Origin: Tetmemena sp. SeJ-2015
Taxonomy: Eukaryota; Ciliophora; Spirotrichea; Sporadotrichida; Oxytrichidae
Length of the DNA stretch: 64,000 bases
NCBI GenBank assembly: GCA_027382625.1
Contig: JAJKFJ010023561.1
Location: forward strand, 1-64,000
Direction: 5' to 3'
Position numbers and translations under genes: made by a program. Shown piece by piece: positions 12,116 to 25,991 of the stretch (the stretch's first letter is position 1; each line of letters starts with the position of its first letter). The notes beneath the pieces are model-generated. The model ran no database searches. It was not told the DNA's origin and was given only the letters and a program-made list of their open reading frames with translations.

Positions 12116-12546
12116 GAATATATTAAAACTTAAATAGAAAAAGAAGCAATTTATACTACAACCAAAATGTATATTCTTCAAATGTGCTTATATTTTTAAA
12201 ACTTAATTATAATTGTAAATAAATCAAAAACATCAATTAATTTGGAAATGAGGAATTTAGAAAATTAGTTTGAGAAATTATTGTGCTGAATTAAACAGGA
12301 TCAGCATTAGAATAAAATATTCATTCTTCCAAGTTAAATTTTTTTAAAAAAATTCTTTGAATAAAAGTTATTTTACTAAAACTTGGAAGCAGCCCCTAGA
12401 GAAGAGAGAGAGAATTATTTGAATTGAGAAAATAAAATTAGCTGTAAAAAAAAATGGCTTAATATTTGAGGAGAAGATACTCATCATTTTTAGTGAAGTT
12501 ACAATTATATATATTTGAATTTATTTCTCTCTATAATTTAGAGTTT
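12116..12546. other. intergenic region between convergent 3' ends
   Basis: AT-rich, non-coding sequence between the stop codons of the zinc transporter and PRPF6 genes. No further structure seen. Confidence 0.5.
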
Positions 12547-15500
12547 TCAAAGTATTGCTTCTAAACTTGAAATCAAATTTAAGGGAACATTTGAATTGAA
12601 GAGAGCTAACTTTTTAAGCAATTCTGCTCTATCCTTCCTCCAGTTCTCTACCTTTTTGCATTCAGTTGCCCATTATTCTCCATGTCTAGGCTCAGCCTCC
12701 TTAAAATCTTTAATTACCTGCTCCTAACTTTCGGCATTACCAAATTCCATTTCGTATCTCAGAAGCAAGGCCCAAGCATCTCCGTTATCCTTGTCGATTG
12801 CGAGTGCATTCTTTATCCACTTGTTCATCTTTTCAGTTTTATACTCACTCCAGAAAATCTTTGCTATGGCGAGGAACAAAACACAATCATTTCCAATCTT
12901 AGTAACAGCATTATGAGATTGAGATTTTCTTGTGGCAGAGGGCTCCATCTCAAGATGCTGAGCCCACACTTTACCACTATTCGGACACTTTTGTAAGGCC
13001 TCAGATATCAATCTTTTAGCCTATTGGATATTACCACTCTTAATTTCAAGACGAGTAGAGGCAAGCCATATTTCATCAACTGCAGGCATCCTAATTCTAG
13101 CTTTCTGTAAAATGTTTCTAGCTCTTGTGAATGCTTCTTGATCAGACTCAAACCTCGCATAATCAAGCCAGATAATTCTCTAAGATTTAACTTCTTCCAC
13201 AGTCAAAGCCTCGTCATAAACTTTGCGAGAAGATTCGAGCAACTAAACTCTTTCCCTTTCTTGCTCAGACTCTTCGGCACCCTCAGGAATAAGACTAGCT
13301 TAGAACTGAAGAATGTGAGCTTTGATCAACCAAAACTTATAGAAGGATCTATGAGTTTACAAAGCTAAATCAGCAAGGGCAAGTGCGTTTGAAGTGTTAT
13401 TCTATTCTCTTTGCAACTAAATTCTTTGCATAAGAATTCTTTCACTCTAGGGGATTGCTTCAGATGCTTACTCTAGAAGTTTCTCTGCATTTTTAAACTA
13501 AAGATTTTCTCTGTAAAACTTCTGAAGTGCCAGAACTAAACTTAAAACTTGAATAAAATGAACTTGCTTTATAAGGCTTAGTTTATATCCTCAGAATCTG
13601 GATGCTAGTTATAGCCTGCAATAAGGATTCTACTTGTAGCTGCAGCATCTTTCATATTTTTCCAAGTGAATTTTGCATGCTTGAGATAGAAAAAGACTTA
13701 TGAAGTATGCTCGCAAGCTTTATTAAGCAAAGCATTTGCATTCTCTTTGCTTCCATATTTCTCTTCAAGCTCTATCGCGCTAAACCAAAGACTTTTCTTC
13801 TAAGGATACTCTTTGATAGCATAAGAGTATAAGGCCCTAGAAGTTTCTATAGCACCTTATCTTATGCATTCTTCGGCATTTTCCTTCCAGACATTTCTAA
13901 TTTGTCTCTTTCTTTCTTGCTCATCCTAATAGGCATTAGTAATATCTTCCATTCCAAAATCCATTGTCTCTTTGACAATAGCTCTGCAAGTTACAACAGA
14001 ACCACTTTCTTCAGCAAGTACAGCTTCTCTGAGCCATTGATCTCTTTTAAGAGCAATAACTTTGCCAAGTTTTTTTATTGCTCTGTTGATAATTTTATCA
14101 ACTAGTTGAGTATTACCTTAAGCCTCTTCTAGTTTTGCTGCACTGCACCCAAATAGTATGATCTGAAGGGACAGCTGCTCTAGCATCATTTAGTACGTTT
14201 CTTGCGTTCTCGTAAGTCTCTAGCTTAGCTAAGGCAAGCCAGAGTTCAGTAGAATCAGGAATACATTTTACAGCTCTATAAAGGAGTGTCTTCGCTTCTT
14301 CAGGGTTAGCTATCTAAATGGCATCTTTCCAAAGTTCAAGATCAGTTGGCAACTGCTCTAATGCTCTCTAGTAAATTTGTTTCTTTATCTCTCCATCTTA
14401 TTCTTTCATAGCTGCCATCTACCACAGCTTCTTTGAAGTAGGAATATTACTTATTGCTTTTGCCAGCAATATTAATAAAAGCTATCTGATTTTATAATGA
14501 CAGCTATTTTATAATTAATGCTTGAACCTTTTCTTGTGGGCATATCTTCGCAGCTTCAAGCCAAATATCCTCGTCATTAGGGAGTTCTTGGCAAGCTTAA
14601 TTGATGATATTTCTAGCTTCTTGAATTTTTCCATCTAAATGCTCAATTCTAGCTGCAGCTATCCATCCCATTGAACTCTGAGGATTTTGCTAGATGACAC
14701 TCTTAAACATTTTCCTTGCTTTCTTGAAATCACTAATAATATATTAATACTCAAAGAAAGACTTACTTTATGTCATGAAGATTGTTAAATTGCTGCTAGT
14801 TGATTGCTGTGATATAGCCATCTCTGTCAAAAGTAGAGGTAGAATTGCTTTTAGTACTTGAGATTACGCTTTCTGCAGCTGCCAATTTGAGATTTAGCAA
14901 TTTCCCTCTAGCCTGACCAATATCACCTATGCTGCTAACCATTCCGCCATTCATCACTGAAGAAAAACCAGCGTTTCCACCATTTGGAGCTATAAGTCCT
15001 GTAGTTGTGGTCATTCCAGAGTTAGGATCAATGAAAGTACTAGTTTGAGAATCCAATCTCGCTTGATCAATTACAACATCAGGAATTGGAGTGTACTTCT
15101 GATAGTCATTAAGCTTCTATCTCTTAGATCTTTTCACTAAGTCAGGAGCATCAGGAAGTGCTTCCCACTCAATTCTGCTGATTCCTGCTAATCCTCTTTT
15201 CAAATCTGCGAACTGAGTTTACATGTCTTTTTTATCCTTGGCAAGCTTTTGCTCTTCCTCTTTGATTTTTTCTTCTCTCTTGCGCTTTCTCCTTCCATCC
15301 ATGAAATCATCAATCTTTGAGAACATGTTATCAGCTTCTCTGTCCTCAGCATCATCATTAGCAGTATTGCCAGAGAACAAACTCCCTCCAAAACCACTCC
15401 ATTCATCGAAGTTGGAGTCAGAGAAATCTTGCTCTCTTTCCTTGCCAGGCATCGCTGCTCCCCTACCCATTCCAGTCAGTTCTCTCATAGCAGCAGTAGG

Positions 15501-15927
15501 GGCACCTCTAATGGGTTGAGGCCCTGCTCCTGTTTAGCCAGGCTGGGGTCCTGATTCTGGTCTATAATCTTACATAGGATAGTAACTGATTTCTATAAAC
15601 AGTACGAAAGTGCTGATTTAATGAAATTGATTATTAATTATATTCCTAAAATTTTACTTTACTTTACTTTACTTTACTTTACTTACTGGTCTATAATTCC
15701 ATTGATAGTTAGTATGATTTATGCTCATGAAATTATTTACCTACAAATCAATTGTCTACCCATTTACTGTTGTCACTCCAACCTTTGAAGGTCCGTAGTC
15801 AGCTCTTGTTACAAATCCGCTTGCTCTAAAGAAAAAATTAAAGATTATAAAAAGAAAATTACCCTCTGCCTAAACCTGCGATGTAATTCTCAGGAGGTGG
15901 TCCAAAATTAGGCTTCTTGAAAACCAT
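12547..15927 (-). CDS. PRPF6/Prp6-like U5 snRNP splicing factor (HAT/TPR repeats)
   Basis: Homologue of the tri-snRNP bridging protein Prp6/PRPF6. From ATG 15925-15927 the protein starts MVFKKPNFGPPPENYIAGLGRG, a typical Prp6 N-terminus. The PRP1_N region follows at 15.2-15.5 kb (Asp-Ser-Asn-Phe-Asp-Glu...Gly-Ser-Leu-Phe). Many helical HAT/TPR repeats fill 12.7-14.7 kb; DINDFKKARKMFKSV is close to the family consensus for the first repeat. The C-terminus contains AEPRHGEQW and ends at TGA 12547-12549. Two clear short introns with GT...AG ends occur at 15826-15862 (37 nt) and 14733-14766 (34 nt). Pointer-flanked IESs lie at 15569-15697 and 14477-14519, and other frame changes suggest more. Length fits the roughly 900-residue family. 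It should act in the nucleus during spliceosome assembly. Confidence 0.93.
14477..14519. other. IES in PRPF6 gene, pointer ATTAAT
   Basis: ATTAAT at 14471-14476 and 14514-14519. Removing 43 nt joins two phased HAT-repeat frames on the minus strand (...VQALILLAKAISNIPTSKKLW). Confidence 0.82.
15569..15697. other. IES in PRPF6 gene, 12-bp pointer CTGGTCTATAAT
   Basis: A perfect 12-bp direct repeat lies at 15557-15568 and 15686-15697 (plus-strand reading). Removing 129 nt keeps the minus-strand frame open between the N-terminal motif and the PRP1_N domain. It contains the TTTAC tandem repeat. The long pointer makes chance very unlikely. Confidence 0.92.
15653..15686. repeat. TTTAC microsatellite
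   Basis: About six tandem copies of TTTAC ending next to the right pointer of the PRPF6 IES; found nowhere else in the window. Confidence 0.9.
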
Positions 15928-16116
15928 TTATATTGTATTTACTTTAATATTATAGTAATTGTCATTAGAACTTTAAATCCCTCGAGATATGATTAAGTAT
16001 TTTAAAGAAGAAAATGATTTTATAAGATAACTAACTTAATCTCTCTCCATTTAAACCCTTTAATCTTTTTGAAATATGCTAATCTAAATAATTTGTGTGT
16101 TTTAATGAAAAATCTC
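15928..16116. other. intergenic spacer
   Basis: Short AT-rich spacer between two minus-strand genes (5' side of PRPF6, 3' side of the kinesin). No motif recognised. Confidence 0.5.
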
Positions 16117-19100
16117 TCATCTTTTCCTGTAATTTTTGTTAAGAGCATCAAGCACCTTTCTCTTATTCTTTTCTAGGATTTGCTAGCTCTGCTCTTAATG
16201 AATTTGCATTTCCTTCTTTCTTGCTGCCATGGAAAGTGCAACACCTCCTCCTCCGACTCTCTAGTTGCTAATTCTACCTGGACCTCCTGAGCCTGGAGCC
16301 CCACTTGGTACAATATCACCTGCTTCAAAAATCTAAATCAAGTATAAACTAGCTTTGACAAAAGGACTTTTGTCAAATTTGGAAGGGATGTAATTTCTCC
16401 TCTGGCTGCCGAGTTACATACCTGCAATCTGAAGAGAACTAGATTTATTGTTTCTCTTTCCATCTAATTTTGGGGAGTTAGAAGATGCAGTGGAGATTAT
16501 GGAACCTGAAGATTAAACTGAGTTGGATCTCTTTCGCTCTTCAAATTGTTGATGGGTTAGAATATTCTAAAAAATTATCTATGTCAAAGAGAATAATGTT
16601 TGCAAAATTTATATTCTATGAAGGTGAAGGAAGCAGTGACTTCTTAATTACATTCTCTCTATCTCCTCTATTTAATAGAGAAGTGGGTTTCTTTACATTA
16701 GATTTAAATTGCAAATTCTTCGCAAAGTTACTCGCGAAATTGATCTGCTGTTTTATATTTGCAAGATTAGTTTTAGAGCCAATAATGTTATTTTGACTGG
16801 TATTGTGGTTATTGTTATTGTGACTCGATGGTGGATTGGTCGCGTTTGTGAGCAATGAAGATTAACCATGTATGCCTAACTAGTTTTGAATGTTAAGCTG
16901 ACCGTAGGGTTGACTAGCGAAGTTGCTGTTTGCACTCCCACCTTGCTTTCCATTTAAAGTTGATACTATATAATACTAAATCGTTTTCCGATCAAGCCGT
17001 AGCTCTAGACTCTCGAATTCACAGATAGTTGCTGAGCTCGCTTAGGCTAGCCAATATTGGAGGCTTCCCTTAAATCCTTGAAGTTTATGTTCGCTCTATT
17101 TTTTTCATCAAAATTTGCTTATAAAACATACTTTGGCTTTGGTATCCTGGATTCACTCTGGTCTCTCGTAGGTCCAATCGGTGGAAGAGAATGGTAAACA
17201 TTGTTATTATTGAGGTTGTTCTACTGTCGCCTTTAAGTTGGAGCTTTCTTCTCCTCACTATTGCCACTACCGTTAAAATTGTTGAGCAAGGACTTAATTA
17301 AATTTCCTGTTGCCTTTCCGTATGCAGTATTTTAAATGGGTGGGAACAGAGAACTCTACTGCATTAGTTCCTCAATTTATATCATTCGAGGATTATAAAT
17401 TCTCTACATAGATTAAAACTTAAGGATCATCGATATCATACTCGAAGCCTTCAACTTTGTATCTTCTCTTGGCCTAAGCTAGCATTTCATCTCTTATCCT
17501 AATCTGTTCTTGGAACTTACTGAACTACATATCTTTGATTTTCAACTGCAGGTCTGCTTTCTACTCTCGACGAGAGAATTCCATATTCTCCACCAAAATT
17601 GTATTTTCCTTCATTACATGACCTAACACTTCTAATGCATAATAAATACCAAGAAATATTCTAGAGCTATTTCCTTAGCTCCTGCTTATTTCCAGTCTTA
17701 AGGGAATTAATCTCGGCGCTTGAGGAGCTGTGTGATTCTTTGATTAGTGGCCTCAAGGTTTTTCTTTAGCTCTCCTATTTAATTCTGAGACTCCTCGATC
17801 TCTTCATTTATAATCTTAACCTGAATACTGTCCTTCGCATTCTATCCTTTCTCTCTGAGTATTTGAGCTAACTCATTCTTTTTGGTGATGACACTAAGTG
17901 CACTGTCTCCATTTTTTGCTCTAACTCATGGACTCGCTTTTTGGCTTTTATCTCTTCAGCGAAGTGAGTATTCAATTCATCTTTTAGCCTCTCGAGTTGC
18001 TCTGCATTGAAGGGAGGCTCTCTAGATATGGGTGGAAGGGCTAACTACGAGGAGGGATTTATTCCGCCATTTGATACTATATTAGACTTGAGTTGATGTT
18101 TCAAATCCTAGATTTCGTTTCTCAATTAGGCTATAATTTACGTGTACTTCGAGACGTGATATTCTACGTTGAGAACATTCCTCTGGACTGTTGTTTTAAT
18201 ATTCTTAGCTCTGTTTGCATACTTCAAAGTGTTATGAGTATCTCTAAATAAGTATACTATCATATATGATATAGAGATTATTATCTTCATAACAAGCATT
18301 AGATGGACAAATGTTGGCAATCATAACTGTTCTGCAGTTGCCTCCTAAAGAATCTTTCAGAAGACGAGTTAACTTTGAGTCACGGAAGGGAATATAGTTT
18401 TGCTAGTTCTTCGAGTTATTCTCGTGGAGCATGTTTATGCAGTTTCCCAAAGCCAAAAGTGATCTGTTTAAAAATAAAACTTCAAACAATCAGTAAAATA
18501 TTTATAGTTAATATTTGCACCCTCAATCATTCTAATTCCTCTGTTATTCGTCTTAGAGGCTCTCTCTGAGCCAGCTAAATCAATAAGAGAAAGCTTTCCA
18601 GTTCTGAGCTCAGCCTCTATTCCTGCATCTTTATCTTTGTGCTCACAGATAATCTAAAGCACTGCGTGTGATCTTGAAGAAGTTTCATTTGCACCAGTGG
18701 CTTCAACGGTTCTATTCTTATTTCCAAATCTAAATGAGATTAAACCAATTTAGGATATATTTACATGAGCAAGTCCAAAATTTCTTCAGGAGTATCTACT
18801 TCAATCTCTGATAGACCTGCAACTTAAACTCCCTTGACAGGATCTTCTCTCAGGTCAAGAACGTCTGAAGAAACCATGATAAGATCTCTAATCTACTCGT
18901 TGTATATTTCAAGGAAGGAGACTCGTATATTGTAACTTCTGTCGATTTCAAAGTCTCTTATTTTAGTGAATAACTCTTTCAAAGTTTGGAACATTATGCC
19001 TGGTTTGTCCTCAGTGCCTAACATACTACAATTACATTAATAACTCATTTCAAGTAGAATTGTCTATAAATGATCCTTACGTGTAAGTTTTCCCTGCACC

Positions 19101-19615
19101 TGTGGCTCCGTAAGCAAATACTGTAGCGTTGTAACCATTTAGCACTCCTTCGCAAAGAAACTTAGTAGTTTTCTGGAATATCTCAGTCTACTGAGTGTCT
19201 TTATCGAATGCAAAGTCGAAAGCGTATTATTTTTCTTTATTTCTATTCTTTCCCAACACATTCTATTCGTTGAGGATATCTGCTGGGTCCATCAAGATCA
19301 CAATTAAGAAGAAAAAGAATTGAAACATATAATACATTCACAACCTTTTAGTCGAGAATTCTCACAATCTCAAACTCATCTTTTTCTAACTCTTTTTTCC
19401 ACATCGGTCTCAATCTGACAGCAACCTAAGAAATTAGTTAATTGACGTTTTTAATTTCAGATGATTAATTTTAATGCGAGATAAAATTTTTAGTCTTTAT
19501 TCGCATTTCTTCACATATTTTCTACCCTCAGCTCTTGGCCGAAGAATTTGGGCAAAAGGTATTAATTTTGCAAAGGAGGAGTACTTACAAGTATATTGCT
19601 GCTGCCATTCTTCAT
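16117..19615 (-). CDS. kinesin-8-like motor protein
   Basis: Microtubule motor. The first short exon (MKNGSSNIL) splices through GT...AG at 19426-19588 to VAVRLRPMW, the first beta-strand of the motor. The P-loop [10 protein letters not shown] is at about 19.1 kb, switch II DLAGSER near 18.57 kb, and [14 protein letters not shown] with the following [13 protein letters not shown] neck near 18.2 kb. The neck pattern resembles the kinesin-8 (Kip3/KIF18/KIF19) family, which regulates plus-end length. A coiled-coil stalk follows (17.5-18.1 kb), then an Asn/Ser-rich tail (16.4-17.3 kb) and a basic Gln/Lys-rich C-terminus, ending at TGA 16117-16119. An IES with pointer TTGTGA interrupts the motor. 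In-frame coding-like sequence continues upstream of the chosen ATG to about 19.83 kb, so an N-terminal extension is possible. Confidence 0.88.
19304..19343. other. IES in kinesin motor domain, pointer TCACAA
   Basis: TCACAA at 19298-19303 and 19338-19343 (plus-strand reading). Excision of 40 nt joins ...LDQKVV to ILMDPADIL in frame within the motor domain. Confidence 0.85.
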
Positions 19616-20285
19616 TTCATCAAAGTACTACTCACTTTGGTCTATTGCTCCTCCTTGATAGTCAGAAATATGATCTAATCCATAGTTATTATAAAATAAT
19701 GTGATAAGAATATCCTTAAACTCTCGCTAGCTGATTTTAGTCCTGATTACTTTATTTGGGAGTTGGGGATCGAAGAAACCTTTCCGCTTCTCTCCGTCAG
19801 ACACTATATAAAGCAATTTTATTATTTCTCATCAAAATGGAAGTTCTCCAAAAAGCTTGAGCTACTTTCAATTAAACTTCTAAATATTATTTTAAGCTAA
19901 AAATAAGTTTTGGAGGAGAATTCTTTTTGACTTTCATAGCTTGAGATTAAGTTGAGTCTCGGCAAATAATTTGATAGTAGTGAGAATTTTTACATCTTCA
20001 GTTATAGGTTTTTGTGTTATGTTTCAGGATAAATTATTGAGGAAGTGATTTTGAGATGTTCTGAATATAAATATGGGTGCTTACATGAATAATAATCGTC
20101 GCTGTTTAAATTCATTGTTACCTCTGTTCTATTAATTTATTAATTATTAATGCTTCGTCTCTGCTCGAATCCTCACAATCTTTATTTGCGAGTGACTTTG
20201 TAGAAAATTGTAAATAATAACGTTAAAATTTGAAAGTGTGGTTTATTTAACTAAAAATCTAATTATTCTTAAAAATCAGGAAAAG
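19616..20285. other. region between divergent genes, partly coding-like
   Basis: The first 200 bp read on the minus strand as an open frame in phase with the kinesin (for example EKRKGFFDPQLPNK), so they may be its N-terminus. The remainder is AT-rich and non-coding and should hold the 5' flanks of both genes. Confidence 0.4.
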
Positions 20286-23200
20286 ATGAAGCCTGCACAT
20301 AAAATTATCCCTAATAGGATTTAGGAATTTTAAGTCCCCGTGAGTCGCGATCAGAGATACAGATAAATAACTTAAAATACAAATATTAAAGCCCAGTCAA
20401 GAAGCAAATCTAAGTCTTTAAATACACATATTATTTATTTGTTCTTAGATAAAATATTCCTTATTTAATGTTAGAAGTCAAAAAGCAGATAAGCTTCTTC
20501 AAGATCTCATTCCAGAAACAAAGGTGGTCAAAAGAAAAGTATAAAACAAGCATTTGATAAAAGACACACCTCAAGAAAACAAAAATAAGATCTCTATGAA
20601 AAACACAACTACACCTAGCTATGACATTTTAATGAATTATTTTTCTATTTTAAAGCTATTTGAATAGAGCAGGGACTATGATGGAAGAGATAGCTTTACT
20701 TCTACTAAAAGGCAAAATCATAACTAATCTGCTATTTCCCAAGATTCTAGCCCTGATCATTCCAATATAAACAGAAGCGGAAAATTTTAGATTAAACTTG
20801 CTGAAAAAAGACACAACTCCTTTTTATAATTTAACTAAAATATTTTGACTCCACAGCTGGATCTAATTTCAAGTCAACGAATTCTTCAATTTAAAAAGCA
20901 TCTCAAAAGAATGAAAATAATCCAAATTTCCATCTTCGCCATCATAAAAGAGACAGCTTTGACTATTCAATCCTTACAGAAATAGCATAAGAAGTACTCT
21001 CAACTTCCAAAATAAGGCGATACTTATGATACAAGAGGCTATACTGATGTTGCAGTAGGACACTTAAGAAAAAATTCTAAAACCAAATCCAATCAAAAGA
21101 GTTTAAATAGCAGCAAAAGTCATTCAAGAAGCAGATCATTTTCATCTAAACATAAAGATAAAAGCAGAAGTCATAGCAAAAAGAGCTCTTCTATAAAGAA
21201 GAATTAAAGAGGGTAGCAGCAATCAAACTATGGAATTGGGATAAAGTCATATGAGTCAACTCCTATCAGTCATTATTAGAAGAGGCCAAAATAAACTTAA
21301 AAACAACAATAGGCTGAAGAATTAGATTATCAATATACTGGCAATAGCTTTTATAATGAATCTGTGAAAGCTAAAAAGAGACAAAATGATCAAGTAAAAA
21401 ATGCCTAGAATCCAATAAGAGAAGACAAGCAAAGTCATTAAATAATAGATCATTCTCCAAACTTAAGTCCAGTTCAGTCTACTCATTTTATTAGCACAAG
21501 CCATATACAGCCTTCGGTAGGTTCCTCTACCTCAGATCATGCGAAATTGAATTCTATTCCGGCAGCTACAACTCCTTCTTTTTAGATGCTTCAAAATTAG
21601 AAGATTTCAACTACTCGTCATTAAAACATCTCTAGAGATGGATTGTAGGTGGAAGAAATGCAGTAATAATTAGCTAAATACAGATAAAAATCTTATGATC
21701 TTAAGTTTCAGCTCGAATCATTGACTAGGAGATTGCATGAAGGAGAGGATTAGATTCATACTTGGAAGACGAAATTTGAGGCTGAGCAAGAAAAGACAGA
21801 TGAGTTCTTCACCAAGGCAGAGAAATACAAGTTGCTAACGAAGGATTTCAGAAGAGAAAATTCAGAGCTGAAAAATTAGTTATAAGAAATTAAAGATAAA
21901 AGCGAATAGGAGGGACAGAATTATGAAACTCTTATTAGATTGAAAGAGGAACAGGAGGAGAGAAATTAACAGCAAAGACATGTTATAATCAGCTAATTAG
22001 CTGAACAGATATAGCATTTGGAATAAGCTTAATACAATAGGCTAGGTGATCAAGCAAGTTTCAATAATGTCGCTGATACTTTCAAAGCAATATACCTAAT
22101 GATTCAGCATTTAGAGATGGTATTTAAATTAATTATGAACGACAATTATATTTAGAGAGTTTGGATAATCACAGTCGGACTCAAAATATGAGTAGATCTG
22201 TTTACTCTCAAAGCATAAAAAGTTAGATTGATACATCTCAGCAAAGCATCATTAAAGAAGGGAGGTTTGATTATGATTCTTCTTAAAATGTGATCTTTAA
22301 TTAAAATTAGGATCTATGGAAGCGATGGCAAAGATAAATTTAAGATTTCTTAAGATTAGATTATCTTTAACGGAGAAAGTCTTTCACAAGATGAAATTCA
22401 CAACATAATTTATTTCTATCATACATAATTTTAAACAAATCAGTAGATTTAATTCGAAGAGAGAACAGAAGTCAAGAGAAAATTCCTAATCGAGGGTATG
22501 GGAATCTCAGATTATAATAAGACTAGATAACTCCTGTTACACAGACCAATTAAAGCTCGTACAATAACTCTTCGAAACACTAGAATGATTCAGAAATCAA
22601 ATTTCAAAATCAAAATCACTATGCACGAAGCCAAAATTTCTAAATGCTTAATTAAGATTCAGATGAAAAGTAGCATTAATTGGATTAGTCTCATTTGACT
22701 GGAGATTTTTATTCTCAGCTCTAATATCAGTCCCAATTTCTTCAAGATCAAAGCCAGTAGATATTTAAATAGTTATTTAAAGATTTAATCGAGCAGAGGC
22801 TCTTAATAAATACAGCAAGCAGACATTTTACTTAAACTTACTTCTGAAATGCTAGCAATACGCGAGCAATAAAACAATCTTTAGGATGAGAATTCAGCTC
22901 TCAGAGAGTAAAACTAAAAACTGGTATCAATCCTAGAGAATTAAAGAGAGAAAAGTGAGTAATCATTACTACCCCAATATAAAGAAGCTTTCGATAAACT
23001 CAGACAAGCTAATGAAGTTATGCAAGGTTAAATTCACCAACTTGAGGCTGAAAAAGTACACTCAAATAAAAATTAATATCAAAGCAATCCAGCCTCTCAA
23101 ATACAGCCCTATTTCCAAAAATAAAATGAAGTGCTGGCAAATGAGGAAATGTCAAAAATTAGATAATAGCTTCAACATCTATAAATGTAGGTTTAAAATA

Positions 23201-25991
23201 TTAATACGGAAAATAAAAGTCTAAAATCAGAAAGAGAACAGTTCATGTCGTAAATAAATAACCTTGAAAGTTTCAATAGGAAACAAGAAAAAATGCTGAA
23301 GTATTTCTAGCTTCTTAACTCAGGATCGTCAGGATAAGAAAACTCATAAATCAGTAATGGAAGACATAGCTAAAATCTAAATCATCTAAAAATCTAAGAT
23401 TATCATTGAAATATTTTAGAATTATAGATTTTAAAATACGTTGATAACGCATGATTATATATTTTCCAGCTTGAAATATTAATTTAACTTTAAAGATTGG
23501 GTAAAAAAAATTATCTTTAATGAATTTTAAGTAAAGTCTAGAAAGGAATTAAACATATAGTTGTTTTTTTACAAAAGGAATAACATCTTTTTTGGAAAAA
23601 TAGATACCAACACCACTATAAATAAATAATCTATAAAAATTGGAATTAGATAATAGTATGAAGTTAATAGCCTGAGTCCTAGTGTTTTAGGTTCAAAGCC
23701 AAGCATCATAAATTCGACTTCAACAAATTAGTTAAAGTAAAAGATGAGCCAAATGCTAGAATAGTAGAACTAAAATTCAATACGCAATCAAGGAATAGGC
23801 CAAAGTGAATTTTCAAAGACTCCACTCTCAGTCAGTGGAAATAATTACTATACCAACAGAACAAATTCTTAATAAAATCAAACTCAAAATCAAGAAGCTC
23901 CAAATTAAGTACAAGCTTTCACTCTCAATAATATGACCCAATCTGACTTTAATCTGACACAATCATTTCTAAATAAGTCTAACTAAAGCAAGATGAAGCA
24001 GCCATTCTTAAGAGGATAACCCATGACTATGAATCAGTTTCTTCCAAATGCGACCGATAGCAGTATGTATATAGACACTAATGCGTTATTTATTGTTTTA
24101 TTATGCAAATGATAAGTCTGAAATTATAATTCTAGAGGGAGGAAACGAGAATGGCTTATTTTCATTGAGCAGCACTTAGCCTGAGAATCAAATGAGACTG
24201 TCCTCTCCGATTAATTACATATAGAAGTAAATAGACTTCAACCTGAGCAACCCTCAGATTTAGAACAGTGGAGTTCAAATGCACTAACTCAACACTGGAA
24301 ACTTTAAACAGTCAACTATGAAGGATAAGATTGGATCTAACTAAAACTCAAATTCAAATTCCTATGCCAATCTACAAATTAATCAATACTTCAAGGGTTC
24401 AGAGCAGAGTGGAACTAAACAGCAAGCAGATAATCATATCATGCCACAGAGTGTGCAGCACAAATCTACCCGCTCCCCCATAGACAATCTCAGACTTCAA
24501 GAAATCATCCAAACTTAGTCTCAAGAAGTAACGAATAGAGATAAATCTGGAGGCAGAAGTATGGGAGCTGTTACCAACACAAATGGAATGAATATCTCTA
24601 GCACTATTCAAAAGAGTGGGTCTGATCTTTCAACCAGCTAGTTACCATGTGTTTAATAAATGACTTCTAATAGATTGCAGTACAGCTCCTAAATGATCCC
24701 TCTTGGACTTAATATAAACTCCTTCAATGGAAATGCAAGTTAGTTTAGTGTTAGTGCCAAAAGTGGGGCCTCAAACAATCTTCCTCTCTAGACTTCATCT
24801 TTGCTAACATCAAGCAACTTTATAGAGAGCAAAACTTTAGAACTGAGAAAAAACCAGGATCAAAGAGGAGCTTCTTCATTAATTGAATCGGGATGAGAAT
24901 TTCATTTTATGTGTTTCTATATCCAGACTAAACTAAGGAAATTAAAACAGTCAGAACGAAGGAATGAATTATCAATAGTTGTTGATGGATAATTTAAGCA
25001 GCCAGAATCAATCAATCTTAAGGCTTTAAATGCAAGCTTAGAATGATGCAAGTATAAGAAGCGGGCAGTCAAGTACAGATAGATCACTAGAATAGCATCT
25101 TTAGCAGAATAGACTATCTGCTAATTAGACTAGTAAAAATCTATTTTTAAATATCTTTATATCAGAGTTAGGAGACATTTTAAGTGAAGAATGCTAATGG
25201 TTCAATTAGCAGCCTCTATGCTCCTCTTAGACTAGCTAACTAGAACAATAGTTTTAGCTCAGTCTAGTAGAACCCATAGAAAGATTTCTAAAACAAGGAA
25301 AACATGATAATGATAGAGGATGAGAGCATCTTCAAGCCTGCGAGTTAGAGCCATCATCATCACTAAATGTCGCTTCAGAGCAGAATTCTGAGCTCTAAGA
25401 TTAAATCGCCTGCCTTTTACGAATCTAACAATGCAAATTCAGATTCAGAGAATCAAACCATCAGTTACATAAATCATCCGGAATAGTTAGATGGTCATGA
25501 ACAATCCTCTTCTTACGATTAAAAGAGAGCCATATTCAATCAGCAAATGGTTCTTGATGGACTCATAGGAAAAATTAACAATGGAGGATAGATTGACAGT
25601 TATTGTACTACAGATAAGCAAAATACTCTAACTTCAGGATTCCTGACTGGATTTACATCAAGTGCTGGAGTTGCCACTGGAGGGCTCCATTAAAGTGAGA
25701 ACACCTAAGCAATAAAAAACAGCAGTAGTGAGATACATCAATAAAGGTTAATTAATGTTTATTAAGGCAGAATGATAACTAGGAAGTTACTACATCCAAC
25801 CAGAATTAAGCTCTGGAAATAATTTCTTTAAATATTTTAATCATATTTGAGTTTATTTCATGAGTGCAAAGACAATGAATCTGCAGAAAGAAATAACTTC
25901 TCTTGATGAGGAGATTATGAAGTTATAGAGCAATTTACAGCAGGCCCTCAATAAAAAGAGCTAACCTGCTGAAGAATCCTCAATAGAGTGA
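20286..25991 (+). CDS. coiled-coil protein with Ser/Asn/Gln-rich low-complexity regions
   Basis: Begins ATG AAG CCT at 20286 (MKPAHKIIPNRIQEF...) and ends at TGA 25989-25991. A basic Ser/Arg/Lys-rich N-terminal region (20.3-21.2 kb) precedes a strong coiled coil at 21.65-22.1 kb, recognisable by long Glu/Gln/Lys/Leu heptads. The second half (23.6-25.7 kb) is rich in Ser, Asn and Gln with little hydrophobic core. A last short coiled-coil patch lies at 25.86-25.98 kb. The frame shifts repeatedly, as expected for IESs or introns; I did not resolve them all. It is assigned as one gene because character and strand are continuous. No known domain was recognised; a structural role is a guess from composition. 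Confidence 0.6.

Noticed and set aside
11663..12181. 172-codon Met/Ile/Val-rich open frame on the minus strand
   Set aside because: It is the antisense shadow of the His-codon repeats (CAT/CAC read as ATG/GTG); the plus-strand frame joins the transporter exactly.
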